64,000 nucleotides of DNA, taken from contig ML058493.1 of the NCBI GenBank assembly GCA_003013855.2, positions 1,984,001 to 2,048,000 of the forward strand, written 5' to 3'. The stretch comes from Liriodendron chinense (lineage: Eukaryota; Streptophyta; Magnoliopsida; Magnoliales; Magnoliaceae). This document shows positions 1 through 11,775 of the stretch, piece by piece (position 1 is the stretch's first letter; each line of letters begins with the position of its first letter). The notes beneath the pieces were generated by a model that saw only the letters and a list, made by a program, of their open reading frames with translations, was not told the DNA's origin and did no database searches. Position numbers and translations under genes: made by a program.

Positions 1-959
1 ATGGATGGTTAGAATAGGGAGGTTAATGAATGGGTGGCTTAAAATCCACATGAAAGTTGTAAGATTAACATATGTAAGTTAAGGGTGAGAACTGAGGGAA
101 TGATTCACCTTTGTGGTAAGGATGTTTTATATAATTTGGGCACAATATCACATGACTTAAAGTGTTGATTATAAATAAGAATTTAATAGTCATTAATGTT
201 TAAGTCTATAGTGGAAATCATGGGTCAAATGAAGGTGGATTGATATCAAATTTTGCAAGTTCGCTTCAAGTAAGTTTAGCTTAAGATTAAACTGTTGGTG
301 ATGGGTTGATTTAATGTGCAAGCGGGTGATCCTATTTTAGTAGATTTTTATTGTAAATAAAACATTCTAATTGGGTTGTTTTGGTATATTAGGCACAGGT
401 CATGATTGGGTAGGTTTAGTGCATGCTCAACCGTTAAAATTAGACTAGTTTATAAATGAACGAATTTCTTTATATTTATGAGTAGTGAGAGTGAACATGT
501 ACATACACATACACATAATTACATAATTACCAATTACACAGATCAATGGTTAACACGAAACACATCAATAATCACACTTTGAACAGATTTATAAATGCAT
601 AGTTGATCATGTATAAATGTATAAATGAATGGATAAATAGGTAGATCTATGCATATATGCTTAGATGAATCTAAGTATACATGTATGCTTGTATATAAGT
701 AAACACTAAAATCCCGTGTCATTACATTCTACCCCCTTTAAAAGAATCTCATCTTCGAAATTCAAGCGTACTTAGTATATAAAGAGGTAAAAATACTTCT
801 CCATACTCTATGATGTATCTTAGTGTCCACTATATTCACATGATGTATGGTTATGTGTCTGCTCAAGCTTGTATACATGCTTAAACAAATTTAGATTATT
901 ACAAAGTATTGTTTCAGAATGTGATCGATAGATTTGCATGATCAATCATAGATCTAACC
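1..959. other. AT-rich DNA without recognisable gene
   Basis: No reading frame of useful length or similarity is visible on either strand. The stretch is AT-rich with ATG/TA-rich low-complexity runs such as the ATAAATG-type repeats around 590-680. It probably continues the decayed retroelement DNA to its right, but nothing in it proves that. Confidence 0.5.
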
Positions 960-1039
960 ATATCTAGCAGTCTTATTTCTCCATTTGGCCACACCATTTT
1001 ATTAAGGAGTATAAGATATTATATACAGTGAGTAATGTT

Positions 1040-1330
1040 CACATTTTCATAATATGATTTAAAGATGTTAAATGTGTATTCTCCACCCTTATTTGTCATT
1101 AATAGTTTGATTATTTATCCAATTGATTCTTTACTTCTAATATATATTTCTAAAAATAGTCCAATATTTTTAGGAATTAAATATACTATACCATATCGTG
1201 TGTAGTCATTAATACAAGTTATAATATATTGTCGTCCATTTCAAGCTTACACATATAGGAGTTCAATATATTACTCTTCTTCAATTTTTTTAAGATATAT
1301 CTACTTTAGGAAACAATCTTGTAATTGCTT
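1040..1330 (-). pseudogene. Ty1/copia integrase core fragment
   Basis: A minus-strand frame reads an integrase-core pattern: YIITCINDYTRYG followed by VYLIPK and, about 35 residues later, TNKGGEY. In copia integrases the first motif contains the first catalytic Asp (DDYTRYG-like), and the second normally reads TDxGGEF/Y. Here the second catalytic Asp codon is AAT (Asn) at 1091-1093, and at least one in-frame stop lies between the motifs. The fragment cannot encode an active enzyme. Confidence 0.6.
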
Positions 1331-2072
1331 TTTTGACACATGATATTCACAAAAGAAAAAAATTACTCATCCTAACCTCATAATTTGATCCTCTTTTATG
1401 TGTGCCAATTTGTTACATTACTTAATAGATTCGAATATAATACTAGCATCAGACATACTCTTATCAATGTTCTAGTAAACATACTCATTTCGACCTCATA
1501 ATTTGATTATCTTTTATATGTGTCAATTTGTTATTCTACTTAATCAATTGAGATATAACACTAGAATCAGACATACTGACAAATGATGAGGTGCTAGTAT
1601 AGACAAAAATTATTTATATTATCTAATTTAAACAATATCTTCAATATTTTTTTTTTCTAAGGAAGTATTGTATTCTTTATCTTTAGTGAAATTATCTTTA
1701 CAAAATTATACATCAAAATTATCTATAATTAAACACATGACAGATATTAGATCTTTTGTCATCTTATAAGCAAAAGTATTTTTAAGTAGTAAAGATTGTC
1801 ATATCTTTGACTCAAGGTAATATATACTAACTCTAATGATATCCTCTAATAAATTGTTTTTCATATACAACTTCTAACTTTCAAGTGGGATAATCCAAAA
1901 AGTTATAAATCTTCTTTCTGCTTTGTCACATGCCTTATTGTCTCTAAATTCATAATTCATTAATTAAAATTTAGATTAGCTATTAACACTTTTGTGCAAA
2001 CACAACTAATGGGTAATGAAAAAATTACCATTTATGTTTGGAGTATGTCTTTGTCCAATGGCCTTGTTTTTC

Positions 2073-2098
2073 AAAAAAAAAAAAAAAAAAAAAAAAAA
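2073..2098 (+). repeat. Poly(A) run, 26 nt
   Basis: Uninterrupted run of 26 A. It could be a poly(A) tail of an inserted reverse transcript or simple slippage. No recognisable retrogene lies immediately 5' of it. Confidence 0.8.
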
Positions 2099-2215
2099 TG
2101 AAACATCACCCTGTCTTTTAAGTCTTCTCTTATTATCTCTCTAATTGCATATGTTTTGTATACACGTCACAACATTATAGTGGTTATGGAGGTTTGGTGG
2201 TATGATATTTAGGTG

Positions 2216-2425
2216 GATACAATCGATTTTAAGGTAGGTATAGTTGGTATTAAGGTGGTTGTTATTGTTGATAACAAGATTGATACAGACGCAAGTGATG
2301 TGGAATTTGTGAATTTTGTGGATACAATCGATTTTAAGGTAGGTATAGCTAGTATTAAGGTGGTGGTTGTTGTTGATAACAGGATTGATATAGACACAAG
2401 TGATGAGGAATTTGTGAATTTTTTA
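2216..2425. repeat. Two-copy tandem duplication, 105-bp unit
   Basis: The unit starting GATACAATCGATTTTAAGG at 2216 recurs at 2321 with about 10 percent differences. Because 105 is divisible by three, the duplication is open in frame on both strands and translates as a 35-residue repeat (plus strand: DTIDFKVGI...VEFVNF). No family similarity is evident. I treat it as a sequence duplication, not a gene. Confidence 0.75.
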
Positions 2426-2834
2426 TTATTAGGATCACTTTGTCTTTTTGTTCTACTAAATATTTTCTTTGATAATTTTTTTGTTTTTACTTTCAACAGC
2501 AAAAAAACACATTTTTTCTAGATTTAATTACTTTTGACTCAACTTTATATTTAAAATGATGGGCTAAGTCTTTAAATCTCTTCATTATTTCATTATGATT
2601 TAAGATGTTTTATATATGGAACCATGAATATGATAGAGATTAAAATATTAAATGGTTTTCTAATTTTTTAGTAGAACATAACCCAAATTTAACAACTCCA
2701 TAATCATTTATTCCATTTTTCTAATGTGATTATTGGTGGAGCATTTTAAATGCATTGAATTTTATTTGCACCATCCTAATTTTGGCATAGGACCCAACAG
2801 GTTCATCTTACACATCCTTGCTAATCTCATACAT

Positions 2835-3131
2835 TTAAAACATGGGGATCAAATCTTTGTGCATATAGCTAAGCAGAATATTTTTAGTTCTTCTGTTGTT
2901 TTCTTCAATTTTTTTATATTTTTGCTGCACAAGTTTTAGCCTATTTATCGAAACATCTTCATTTTTTATATACATATTTCTTTTAACCATTTTTAACGTG
3001 TACACCACATTTTCTTCATCTAATAGGATCTTGATATATCTGCACCAGTTATCAAGATTGTTCCTGTCAATTTTTTTTTTTTTAATTTCAAGAGGTTGGG
3101 CGTGATTGATTTGGATGTCATTTTTTGTCAT
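2835..3131 (-). pseudogene. Ty1/copia gag-like fragment
   Basis: A 98-residue open frame contains NNLDNWCRYIKILLDEEN and later NRRTKNILLSYMHKDL. This matches the layout of copia gag N-termini (xNYxxWxxxxKxxLxxE... then a xxAxxxIxxSMxxxL helix). The frame ends at a stop, and the gag continues degenerately to about 2700. Recognition is by pattern only; a homology search would be needed for certainty. Confidence 0.45.
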
Positions 3132-3935
3132 TACATCAGATGAGAGAGTCTTGTATTAGTTACTCAGGAAACATATTCGATTTACCTCTGAATATCATCC
3201 ACAAATCAATCATCCTTACCATAAAGGCTAAAGGAATTACCTCTCAATATCGCTCACCAATCAATCATCCTTGCTATAGAGGCCAAGGAAACTCTCTCTC
3301 AATATCGTTTACCAATCAATCAATATAAATTCATAATGTGTTCCATGATGAAGCAAGTAAGATAATAACCAAGCATTCTCAAGCATAAAAATTTATGTAT
3401 TTACATTCATGATGTATGAAAACAAGAGAATCAACAATGAATATAGGGTATGCATGAGATAATATATTCATAATTTAAGGACTACATAAGGTGTGAGTAT
3501 AGAGGATAATTTCATGGAAATACAACATAACAAATTGAGAGTAAAAGAAATAGACAAAGGGGTTATCATCAACAAGTTACCAATATAAAAAGAATACATC
3601 AAGCTTTAGAATTTACTAAATGTATAGTAAAGGGGAAAGGCTTCGAGTAAAAAAGGATGAAAGGGTTATTTCCTAAGTTGAGTTGAATTCAAAATAAGAG
3701 ACTAGACCTAAGGTAAAAGGGCTAGGCCTAAAACAAATTATAAGTTACAAGTGAAGACTTAAATTAAAGATAAATAAGATCCCTTTATATAAGATTGCTA
3801 GTTGCGGAATGAAAGAAGAACATGCACACAAAACGCAAATTGAGCTTGAATTAAAAGGTAATGTATTTGAATTGAAATGGATGAATTTTAAAGATAAAAA
3901 TTAAAATATTAGAAGATCACTCCCCTATTTTGTAA
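3132..3935. other. AT-rich non-coding DNA with a short 55-bp tandem repeat
   Basis: No gene. Between about 3184 and 3329 a 55-bp unit (CTCTCAATATCG... CAATCAATCATCC) is repeated about 2.6 times, starting near 3184, 3239 and 3294. The rest is featureless AT-rich sequence. Confidence 0.6.
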
Positions 3936-4128
3936 GAATTTGGATTGTCTGCTCGTCTTTAACATGGTTTTCCTATTTTCGGCCAGCCTCATTGGTCTAG
4001 CTTAGTACTGACGTTGTTAGCACTGCTGCATTTAATGCAATCAGTGTTGACGTGTGTTGAGATGGACCAATGAGGTCAGTTGGAAACAGGAAAACCCTGT
4101 TAAAGATGAGCAGATGATCTAGATTCAT
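3936..4128. mobile_element. Foldback (MITE-like) element with long imperfect inverted arms
   Basis: The left arm beginning TGGATTGTCTGCTCGTC at 3941 is matched by the reverse complement of the right arm ending GATGAGCAGATGATCTA near 4122. The similarity continues inward for about 80 bases (TTTAACA.GGTTTTCCT, CCTCATTGGTC, then a TGCATTAAATGCA-like centre). The whole unit of roughly 190 bp can fold into one hairpin. No coding capacity. Superfamily and target-site duplication are not clear. Confidence 0.6.
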
Positions 4129-4256
4129 TTTGTAAAGGTTCTCAACTAAAATTCACCTCGAATCCATCTCAACTCGGATTGACTTGGTGAGTTAATCGAG
4201 AGAGTCAATTTAACTTCCTTTCTTTCTTTTTTCTCTCCTTTTCTTTTCTTCTTTCT
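4129..4256. other. Flank and polypyrimidine tract; left TSD of the 4.26-12.01 kb element
   Basis: C/T-rich sequence. TTTCT at 4252-4256 matches TTTCT at 12011-12015 on the far side of the element and is the likely 5-bp target-site duplication. The match is weak evidence because both flanks are CT-rich. Confidence 0.5.
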
Positions 4257-5874
4257 AATTCGCTTCCCCAAGTGTAGGGTTGCGATGTAGTAATAAACTC
4301 GGTAAGACCGAGGTCAATCCACAGGGACTTGTGTAGGAATTCAAAAACACATCCAATAATGTCTATTGAGAGCTAACAACCAGATTTTGTATGAGATTGC
4401 TGTAAGTAACAACTTTGACCTAAATTGAAAGCAAATGATTATAAAAAGGCACTAGGGGTTCAAGGATCCACTTGTAGCAATCCTTGAGTTCAATTCGCTG
4501 TGGTTTCTCACTTTCTCAACTAGAATCGATATTAAGATCTATCTAGCAGGATGATAGAGCTGCTGAACCAAACAATCTGCCATATGTAAGACCAATGCAT
4601 ATAACTCACTCAATGCAAGCTAGGATGAGCATGCTCAATTGCATAGGTCAGTCCCAATTCCAATAGGCTCAGATCACAATCATAACCATCCTCAAGTCCT
4701 GTCACAAGACAAGGCTAGATTATGATTTGAACTTGATTCAAGTCACATGCACAGTCCCACATAGCACAGAATTTCAGAAAAGTAGAACTTTGGTAGGAAG
4801 TTCGCACATGAAGATCATAGTACTAAAGCGTACTCCAATTCCTCGGATCATACAGGTCTAGACTAACACAAAGCAATTAAGAACTTAAGCAATTCTCCCA
4901 AACATCCATGAGTCATCATAAGACTAAGAAAAACTACTTAGAACTTGTATAAACTTCAAACCATTGTTCATAAACATGAAATTCAATCTTAAAACCAACT
5001 TAGAACGAATTGAAACATCTTAGATTCACTACAAGCTTCACCTCTTAGCCCTAGCTAAGAGGTTTAGCCGTTCATGATCCAAGGAAACATGCAACAACTA
5101 AGAAAAACATAAAACAAACTACAAACTAGGAGTTGTGGAACTCCGAAATCCTCTTCTGCCGCCTCCAACCTTGCTTCAACTCTTCTAAGATACCCTAGGA
5201 ACAATCCCTAGATGTCCTTTTATAGTGGGGAGGCTTCGCAACCTTGGAAACTTTCAGATTTTACGTAAGAGTACGCAGTGCGCAGAGATTTTCGGGACTT
5301 GTAGAACACGTTTCGTTACGCAGACGACCGATCGCAAGACCGGTCGCAGTGGCTGGACGACCGGTCGTGGATGCTGGAGGACCGGTCTCAGAACGGCATA
5401 AAAGTGTCCAGTGAGTTTCGGGAATTTTTAACTCGAAAAAATAATTTAAGGACCGGTCGCACGACCGGTCGCAGAAGTGGACGACCGGTCGCACGACCGG
5501 TCGCAGAAGTGGACGACCGGTCGCACGACCGGTCGTGAACAGTCCAGAGAGTTGTGGCCTCTGGGTCTCCTCTGTGCATGTGCGGACCGGTCGGACGACC
5601 GGTCTTTGACCTTGGACGACCGGTCGGACGACCGGTCATGGGCACCTTCTTCTGCTTTCTTTCTTCCTTTCTCTGACTTCTTTCTTTCATTTTTTGATGC
5701 TTAGCCCCTTTGATCTTCTTTGCTTTTAACTAGTATCTTTAAGTCTTCAATTGATGCTTCCTCTCTCTCATCCCTACAATCACAAATCCATGCATTAGTT
5801 TAGTCTATAAACCATAACAACAAGCATAATGAGTGATGAATTGGGGTTAGAATATGCAAATTAAGAGCTCAACA
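4257..5874 (-). repeat. 3' LTR of the gag-pro Athila-like element
   Basis: 1618 bp, directly repeated at 10467-12010. It carries a TATA box (minus strand TATAAAAGG, at 5216-5224) and, upstream of it, a long CGACCGGTCG palindrome array (5320-5640). It is longer than its partner mainly because a 33-bp unit of that array is amplified. The outer end is degraded. Confidence 0.9.
5320..5640. repeat. CGACCGGTCG palindrome array in the U3 region
   Basis: Many copies of the 10-bp perfect palindrome CGACCGGTCG or close variants, partly organised as a 33-bp tandem unit (GCAGAAGTGG spacer at 5471 and 5504). The array lies about 100-415 bp upstream of the LTR TATA box. In translation it gives artefactual DRS/TGRP repeats on both strands. 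Confidence 0.9.
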
Positions 5875-5886
5875 CACCCCCTAACC
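5875..5886 (-). other. Polypurine tract
   Basis: Minus-strand GGTTAGGGGGTG directly abuts the TGTTGAGC start of the 3' LTR, the expected position of the plus-strand primer. Confidence 0.75.
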
Positions 5887-7083
5887 AGCATTTTGCTAGT
5901 CCCGAGCAAAACATGCATGAAACCAATTTCATTCTCCACAACCCAACTCTCTTTTAGAAAGTATTGTTCTATACATTCCAAGACACACAAGTGTAAGATT
6001 CAGAGAGATTAGGTGATAGAGGTTGAAATCATAAACTCCCAATGCATAATAGGTGTCCATATGAAATTCCAGCTGATTGGTTGATAAATAGACGAACTTG
6101 AACAAATTCAACCTAGTGTGCATAGTGAAAATTCATCTCATGAGTTTCTAGGATTATCTTCTTCATAAATCAACCAGACCATAGATCTCAAGGTATATAG
6201 AGCAATAACAAGCCTCTGACAGGAATTTGCCTTACTGTCCTTCCGACGACTTTCACACTACGTCCCATTTCCGGCTTTGGTTACGGGCAGACCATCCCCC
6301 GGTTGGTAGTAGGTATCCCTAATCGAATTTTTCCACCATTTTTCCATCATTTCCAATTTCATCCTTCCTTTTCCTTTTTCTTTTAAATTAGATAGGATTT
6401 TTAGAAATCCATATCTTTCGTTATTTTCCCATGGAGAAGGATGAACAATGTACCCCGGCTTGATGTCTTAACACCTTGAATCAAAATCTAACTAATCCAC
6501 AAATCACATAATCCCTTCAACCCGTGAAAATTGTGTAATGTGAACTAGGTGTAAGAGTGTTCAAATTTTCTATCAATCACAAAAATAGAGGAATTCACAT
6601 ATAAAACCATTATGTTGTGAGAAATTCAAAACTTGCAACCTCACTCACTTCATATCTCCTCCTCTTATACTCATATCATCTTGAATGCATAGAAACAAAG
6701 TTTTCCAAAAGAGTCTTGAATTTTAGAAAAATCAATTTTTTTTTACATAATTGCTCGAAATGTTACAAAACGCTGGATTCATCCAAGTGATCGTACACAG
6801 CCCAACCAAATCTTGCATTGTCCTCAATAGAAAAGATGTGCAATAAGCAAAATATGAGAGCAATTTGAAAATAAAAGGGAGTGAGGAATGAGAGTAACTG
6901 AAAAAGTGAAAGTGGAATTCTTCCTCCTTCTAGAAAACCTAAGCGAAAGCAAACAAAAGCAACAAAATCCTAATCCTAACTACTCTATACCTCCGTCAGA
7001 CTAGGAGATCAATTCCAACAACTCATCCAAAAGCATAAAGTCAAGTAGAATCATTAGATGGATCAAAAGGTTTTGCAATAATG
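5887..7083 (-). other. Non-coding region between protease ORF and PPT
   Basis: No domain is visible. The stretch adjoining the protease ORF shares recognisable sequence with the same place in the 12.7-18.6 kb element (peptide tail YWMTLLQNLL here, LWMVLMRNLL there). Both elements also share a block reading GGACGGTAAGGCAAATTCCTG in the sense of the element. The two non-autonomous elements therefore descend from related deleted parents. Confidence 0.6.
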
Positions 7084-8382
7084 TCATCCAATATCCTGCG
7101 TTACAATACACATGTGTGTGAGTGATCCAGATAAGCCACTGAAGATTCCAAAAAACAATTTCAGTGGGTTCATTAATGTTTTCACCACATGTATAAGAGG
7201 AGACATCGTCATATTTATCAGAAAAATATGTCTCCATTCAGATTTTCCTGGGCATTGATTTTGCAAATATGGATCATCCCAGGGTTGGTAGGGGTCGGTA
7301 TGCATGATCCATAGAGGTGTGGAAATATGAATTGATTTCTCAGTACAACAAAGTGTTGTTTCTACTTCCTTCTCTTGGCTAACGTTATGTGCCAATACCG
7401 ACTTAAAAGGTGCGACTATGTCCCCTATCATATCAACATTCTTATCAAGAGAATAGGCCGCATCTTCTTCTAAGTGATTGGGGTAAGGAGTTGAGAGGGA
7501 CACATCTTCCACAATAGAATTGATCATGTTTATTACGTGGACCTCTTCATCTTCATCCTCTTGTTGGTTGTTAACATTGAACGCATTTAACTCAATCGTC
7601 ATATTACCAAAGGACATTTGTATGACCCCACTCCTACAATTTATGATAGTGTTTGATGTAGCTAGGAATGGGCAGCCAAGTATGACAGGAATTTGAGGGC
7701 CAAAATTAACCATGGTTTGTGTGTCCAAGACAATGAAGTCCACTGGGTAGTAGACCTTGTCAACTTGGACAAGAACGTCCTCAATCACCCCTCTCGGAAT
7801 GCCAATCGATCGGTCAGCGAGTTGTAATGTGGTTTTGGTGGGTTTTAATTCACCTAATCCCAATTGTTCATAGACCGAAAAGGGTATTAAGTTTACACTT
7901 GCTCTTAGATCAAGTAAGGCATGCTTCACCCGGTAGTCTCCAATTATGCATGATATTGTCGGACTACCAGGATTTTTGTATTTCTTAGGCATCCCGTGAT
8001 TTATAATGGCGCTTACATTCTCTGTAAAAAATGCCTTCTTTTGCACATGTATTTTTCTTTTTATCGTGCAAAGATTCTTAAAAAACTTAGCATATGACAG
8101 TATTTGTTTAATGGCATCCAACAATGGGATGTTGATCTTCACCTGCTTGAAAACCTCTAAAATCTCCAGGTTTTTGTCTAAAGGTTTGGGCGAAATCAAC
8201 CTTTGTGGAAACGGGGCAACCGGCTTGTATTGCCTTTCCGGTTCTTTCTCTTGTGGAGTGTTGTTCAAGCTATCATCCGTTTTGAAAATTTTCAGATCAT
8301 TAGGCTGGAGGGCCTTCACCGGATTAGATTTATCAATTATTTTTCCACTTCGCAAAGTGGTGATAGCTTGAACATACTCCAT
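7084..8382 (-). pseudogene. Athila-type aspartic protease ORF with altered active site
   Basis: A 432-residue frame opens with MEYVQAITTLRSGKIIDK, the typical start of the region between gag and protease in Athila elements. It runs through the protease core (GDYRVKHALLDLRASVN, then IPVILGCPFLAT) and ends in a tail unrelated to RT. Retroviral-type proteases cleave the gag-pol polyprotein as homodimers and need D-[ST/L]-G. Here the Gly of the usual LDLGAS is Arg (codon AGA, 7903-7905), so the enzyme is probably inactive. The frame follows gag after stops near 8440 and 8395. After the protease the sequence jumps to a short unrelated tail, marking the loss of the whole RT-RH-IN segment. Confidence 0.8.
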
Positions 8383-8442
8383 ATGTTAGGAGGATGAGCT
8401 TGCATCTTGTATCTCAAATTGGGTCCTTGGGTTAGGAAGAGG

Positions 8443-9896
8443 TTAGGCAAGAAGTGTGCCTTTCTCCCTAGCACTGAGGTGAGATTCAACCCTAGTCATT
8501 GAGGTTTTCAAGTCATTGATGGCTTGGGTTGTATTTTGATTAAATTTCAATTGCTCTTGCATGAACCCATCTATTTTCAGAGAATTAGTCTTGTTATACT
8601 CAGCTTGGACCGATACAAATTCACCCAACATCTCCTCTAGTGTAACTTTTGGAGTAATGACTAGAGATGGACCTAGTATAGGTTGAGCTTGAGGGATATT
8701 GGTTGCATTCGCAGTGGGTCTATTCCTCCAACTGAAGTTGGGATGGTTCTTCCAACTAGAATCATACGTGTTTGAGTTTGGAGCACCAAATTGCCGTTGA
8801 TAACTGTTTATGACATTTGCTTGTTCTTATAAGATGTCTTGAACTGCTGAGTCTTGTGTCGTATATTGATTTCCAGCACAAACTCCACAAATAGTTTCAA
8901 CGTCCTTAGAGTTGATCGTCTCTCCTTTCCTTAATTCCATGGCCTCGACTTTTCTTGTGAGGCTAGCCACACATGCACTTAAGCTATCTTCTTCCGATAA
9001 GACATAAATTCCCAATTTTTCCTTTTGTTGGCCAGTCTTGGAATTTGTTGGTTTTGATGTATCCCAAGACTGCGCATTCTCAGCCAATTCTTCCAAATAA
9101 TCCCATGCTTCATCATCTTCCTTATTCATGAACTCCCCATTACACATCATCTCTACAAATTAGCGCATGGGTGAAGTCAGTCCTTCATAGAAAAAGCTTA
9201 TAACCTGCCAAATTTCATAGCCATGATGTGGGCGTGCGTTTAATAAGTCCTTAAACCTCTCCCAACATTGGAAGAAGGTTTCATCTTCCTTTTGGGCAAA
9301 GTTCATGATAAGGCGCTTCAACCTGTTTGTTTTGTGAGTAGGGAAGAATTTTTTTTTATGAATTCCCTATGCATATCAGTCCATGCACCAATTGATCCTG
9401 GTCTTAATGCATGAATCCAACCTTTAGCTTTAAATTTAAGAGTAAAAGGGAATAATTTGAGTCTCACCACATCTTCAGTCACATTGGCAAATTGTACGGT
9501 GGTTATTACCTCATCAAACTCCTTAAGGTGTTGGTAAGCACTTTCGCTGTCTAATTCATGGAATTTAGGGAGAAGTTGGATCACTCCCGGTTTCAAATCC
9601 ACATTCCCTGCATTTGGTGGAAAAACTATGCATGAGGGAGTGCTCGCTCTTGCTGGTTGCAAGAAATCACGTAAAGTTCTTGGTCGGGGAACATTCTCAA
9701 CCACATTCTCCCCCGTTTCAGTTTGGTTTTGGCCCAGATTAGGATTGGCCATCGGATTAGGTTGATTTGCAGCCATGTTTTCAGACAAAATTGGAGAGTT
9801 TAGATGTCTCCTAGCACGTGGCTCCCTGTCAATTCCTTCAACTATTCCCCCTTCACTAATGAGTCGGTTATTGGAATCCCGAGCCCAATGTGGCAT
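8443..9896 (-). pseudogene. Athila-type gag, broken
   Basis: Starts at MPHWARDSNN (9896). It contains the capsid-like core GVIQLLPKFHELDSE...LKEFDEVITTVQFANVTEDVVRLKLFPF, which forms the particle shell in this family. The frame is lost at a run of nine T at about 9347-9356, and gag continues in another frame (FVEMMCNGEFMNKEDDEAWDYL, then CGVCAGNQYTTQDS, a decayed zinc-knuckle-like site lacking its final Cys). A further stop near 8828 precedes the C-terminal segment LGEFVSVQAEYNKTNSLKI. A one-base slippage in the T run is the simplest explanation of the main frameshift. Confidence 0.8.
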
Positions 9897-10466
9897 GCAA
9901 ATCCAAAAAATATGAAATGAAAAGAGAAACGAATTCTTCCTTCCCTTCTTTACTCTTCTCTAGGACCGAAGCACAAGGTGTCTTGCAATGGCTAGGCCAG
10001 AAGCAAGGATAGAGACCGATTTCTCCTGGTCAATAGGGGTTTAGAGAACTCCCCACCCATTCTTTGAATCCTTTAAGAAAAGTGCCGAAAAAAGAAGAAA
10101 GAGGAGTAGAGGTGAGAAGAGAAATCTCTGAGTACAAGGTGATCCAAGACGGCAGAGCTGACCAATAGGAATCCAAGTGGCACAAGGCCTACCTTTCAGA
10201 GATCCAAAAGGAGTCTCCACCCACTCTACAAGAGATGAATATGATAGGAATGAATAGGAGAAGGAGAAGAGTAAGGTTTAGAAATATAAAACCTGATTTG
10301 GCACTTGAAATCCTTATATCTTCTTCAGCTTCCTAGAAATCCCTGAAAAAGAAAAACAAATCAAAGTAAACTAAGTTAGTCCTAAAATCTTAAAAATCCT
10401 AAATAGATACTATTTTTAGAAATTTGTAAAAAACCATCAAAGTCCCCAGCAACGGCGCTAAAAACT
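9897..10466 (-). other. Element leader with tRNA-Asp primer binding site
   Basis: A 570-bp untranslated leader between the 5' LTR and gag. Directly next to the LTR the minus strand reads TTTTTAGCGCCGTTGCTGGG (about 10446-10465), two changes away from the tRNA-Asp 3' end complement TGGCGCCGTTGCCGGG. The rest has no feature. Confidence 0.75.
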
Positions 10467-11426
10467 TGTTCGCTTCCCCAAGTGTAGGGTTACGATGTAG
10501 TAATAAACTCGGTAAGACAGAGGTTGATCCACAGGGACTTGTGTAGGAATTCACAAACACATCCAATAATGTTTATTGAGAGCTAACAACCAGATTTTGT
10601 ATGAGATTGATGTAAGTAACAACTTTGAACTAAATTGAAAGCAAACGATTATAAAAAGGCACTAGGGGTTCAAGGATCCACTTGTAGCAATCCTTGATGT
10701 TCAATCCGCTGTGGTTTCTCACTTTCTCAACTAGAATCGATATTAAGATCTATCTAGCCGGATGATAGAGCTGTTGAACCAAACAATCTGCCATATGTAA
10801 GACCAATGCATATAACTCACTCAATGCAAGCTAGGATGAGCATGCTCAATTGCATAGGTCAGTCCCAATTCCAATAGGCTCAGATCACAATCATAACCAT
10901 CCTCAAGTCCTGTCACAAGACAAGACTAGATTATGATTTGAACTTGATTCAAGTCACATGCACAGTCCCACATAGCACAGAATTTCAGAAAAGTAGAACT
11001 TTGGTAGGAAGTTCGCACATGAAGATCATAGTACTAAAGTGTACTCCAATTCCTCGGATCATATAGGTCTAGACTAACACAAAGCAATTAAGAACTTAAG
11101 TAATTCTCCCAAACATCCATGAGTCATCATAAGACTAAGAAAAACTACTTAGAACTTGTATAAACTTCAAACCATTATTCATAAACATGAAATTCAATCT
11201 TAAAACCAACTTAGAACGAATTGAAACATCTTAGATTCACTACAAGCTTCACCTCTTAGCCCTAGCTAAGAGGTTTAGCCGTTCATGATCCAAGGAAACA
11301 TGCAACAACTAAGAAAAACATAAAACAAACTACAAACTAGGAGTTGTGGAACTCCGAAATCCTCTTCTGCCGCCTCCAACCTTGCTTCAACTCTTCTAAG
11401 ATACCCTAGGAACAATCCCTAGGTGT

Positions 11427-11435
11427 CCTTTTATA
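11427..11435 (-). promoter_or_regulatory. LTR TATA box
   Basis: TATAAAAGG on the minus strand with a GC-rich CACTATAAAAGGACACC context. The same position and context are conserved in the other Athila-type LTRs (5216, 17635, 18698, 25743, 43468), which supports it as the core promoter. Confidence 0.75.
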
Positions 11436-11539
11436 GTGGGGAGGCTTCGCAACCTCGGAAACTTCCAGATTTTGCGTAAGAGTACGCAGTGTGCAGAGAT
11501 TTTCGGGACTTGTAGAACACGTTTCGTTACTCAGGCGAC

Positions 11540-11775
11540 GGGTCGCAGTGGTTGGACGACCGGTCGTGGATGCTGGACGACCGGTCTCAGAACGGCATAA
11601 AAGTGTCCAGTGAGTTTCGGGAATTTTCAACCCGGAAAAATAATTTAAGGACCAGTCGCAAGACCGGTCGTGAACAGTCCAGAGAGTTGTGGCCTCTGGG
11701 TCTCCTCTGTGCATGTGCGGACCGGTCGGACGACCGGTCCTTGACCTTGGACGACCGGTTGGACAACCGGTCGTG
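11540..11775. repeat. CGACCGGTCG palindrome array (5' LTR copy)
   Basis: Fewer repeats than the 3' LTR copy, with several point variants (GACCAGTCG, GACCGGTTGG). It lies roughly 100-340 bp upstream of the TATA box at 11427-11435. Confidence 0.85.

Larger units (their letters stand above)
960..3131 (-). pseudogene. Badly decayed Ty1/copia retrotransposon (gag to integrase remnants)
   Basis: Two separate stretches read on the minus strand look like copia proteins and lie in the expected order: gag at the high-coordinate end and integrase at the low end. Between them (about 1340-2830) the DNA is AT-rich, full of stops, and only weakly interpretable. No LTRs, PBS or PPT could be found. The inference that both pieces belong to one element rests on order and orientation only. 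Confidence 0.5.

Noticed and set aside
4252..4256. TTTCT as firm target-site duplication
   Set aside because: Kept only as likely, because the flanks are CT-rich and the outer LTR end reads AA instead of TG.
5320..5640. Regularly spaced palindromes resembling a CRISPR array
   Set aside because: Units are too short, spacers are not unique, no cas genes, and the DNA is plant LTR.
5261..5704. ORFs with DRS / TGRP repeats on both strands (also 11406-11839, 12773-13090)
   Set aside because: They are translations of the CGACCGGTCG palindrome array in LTRs, open on both strands for that reason.
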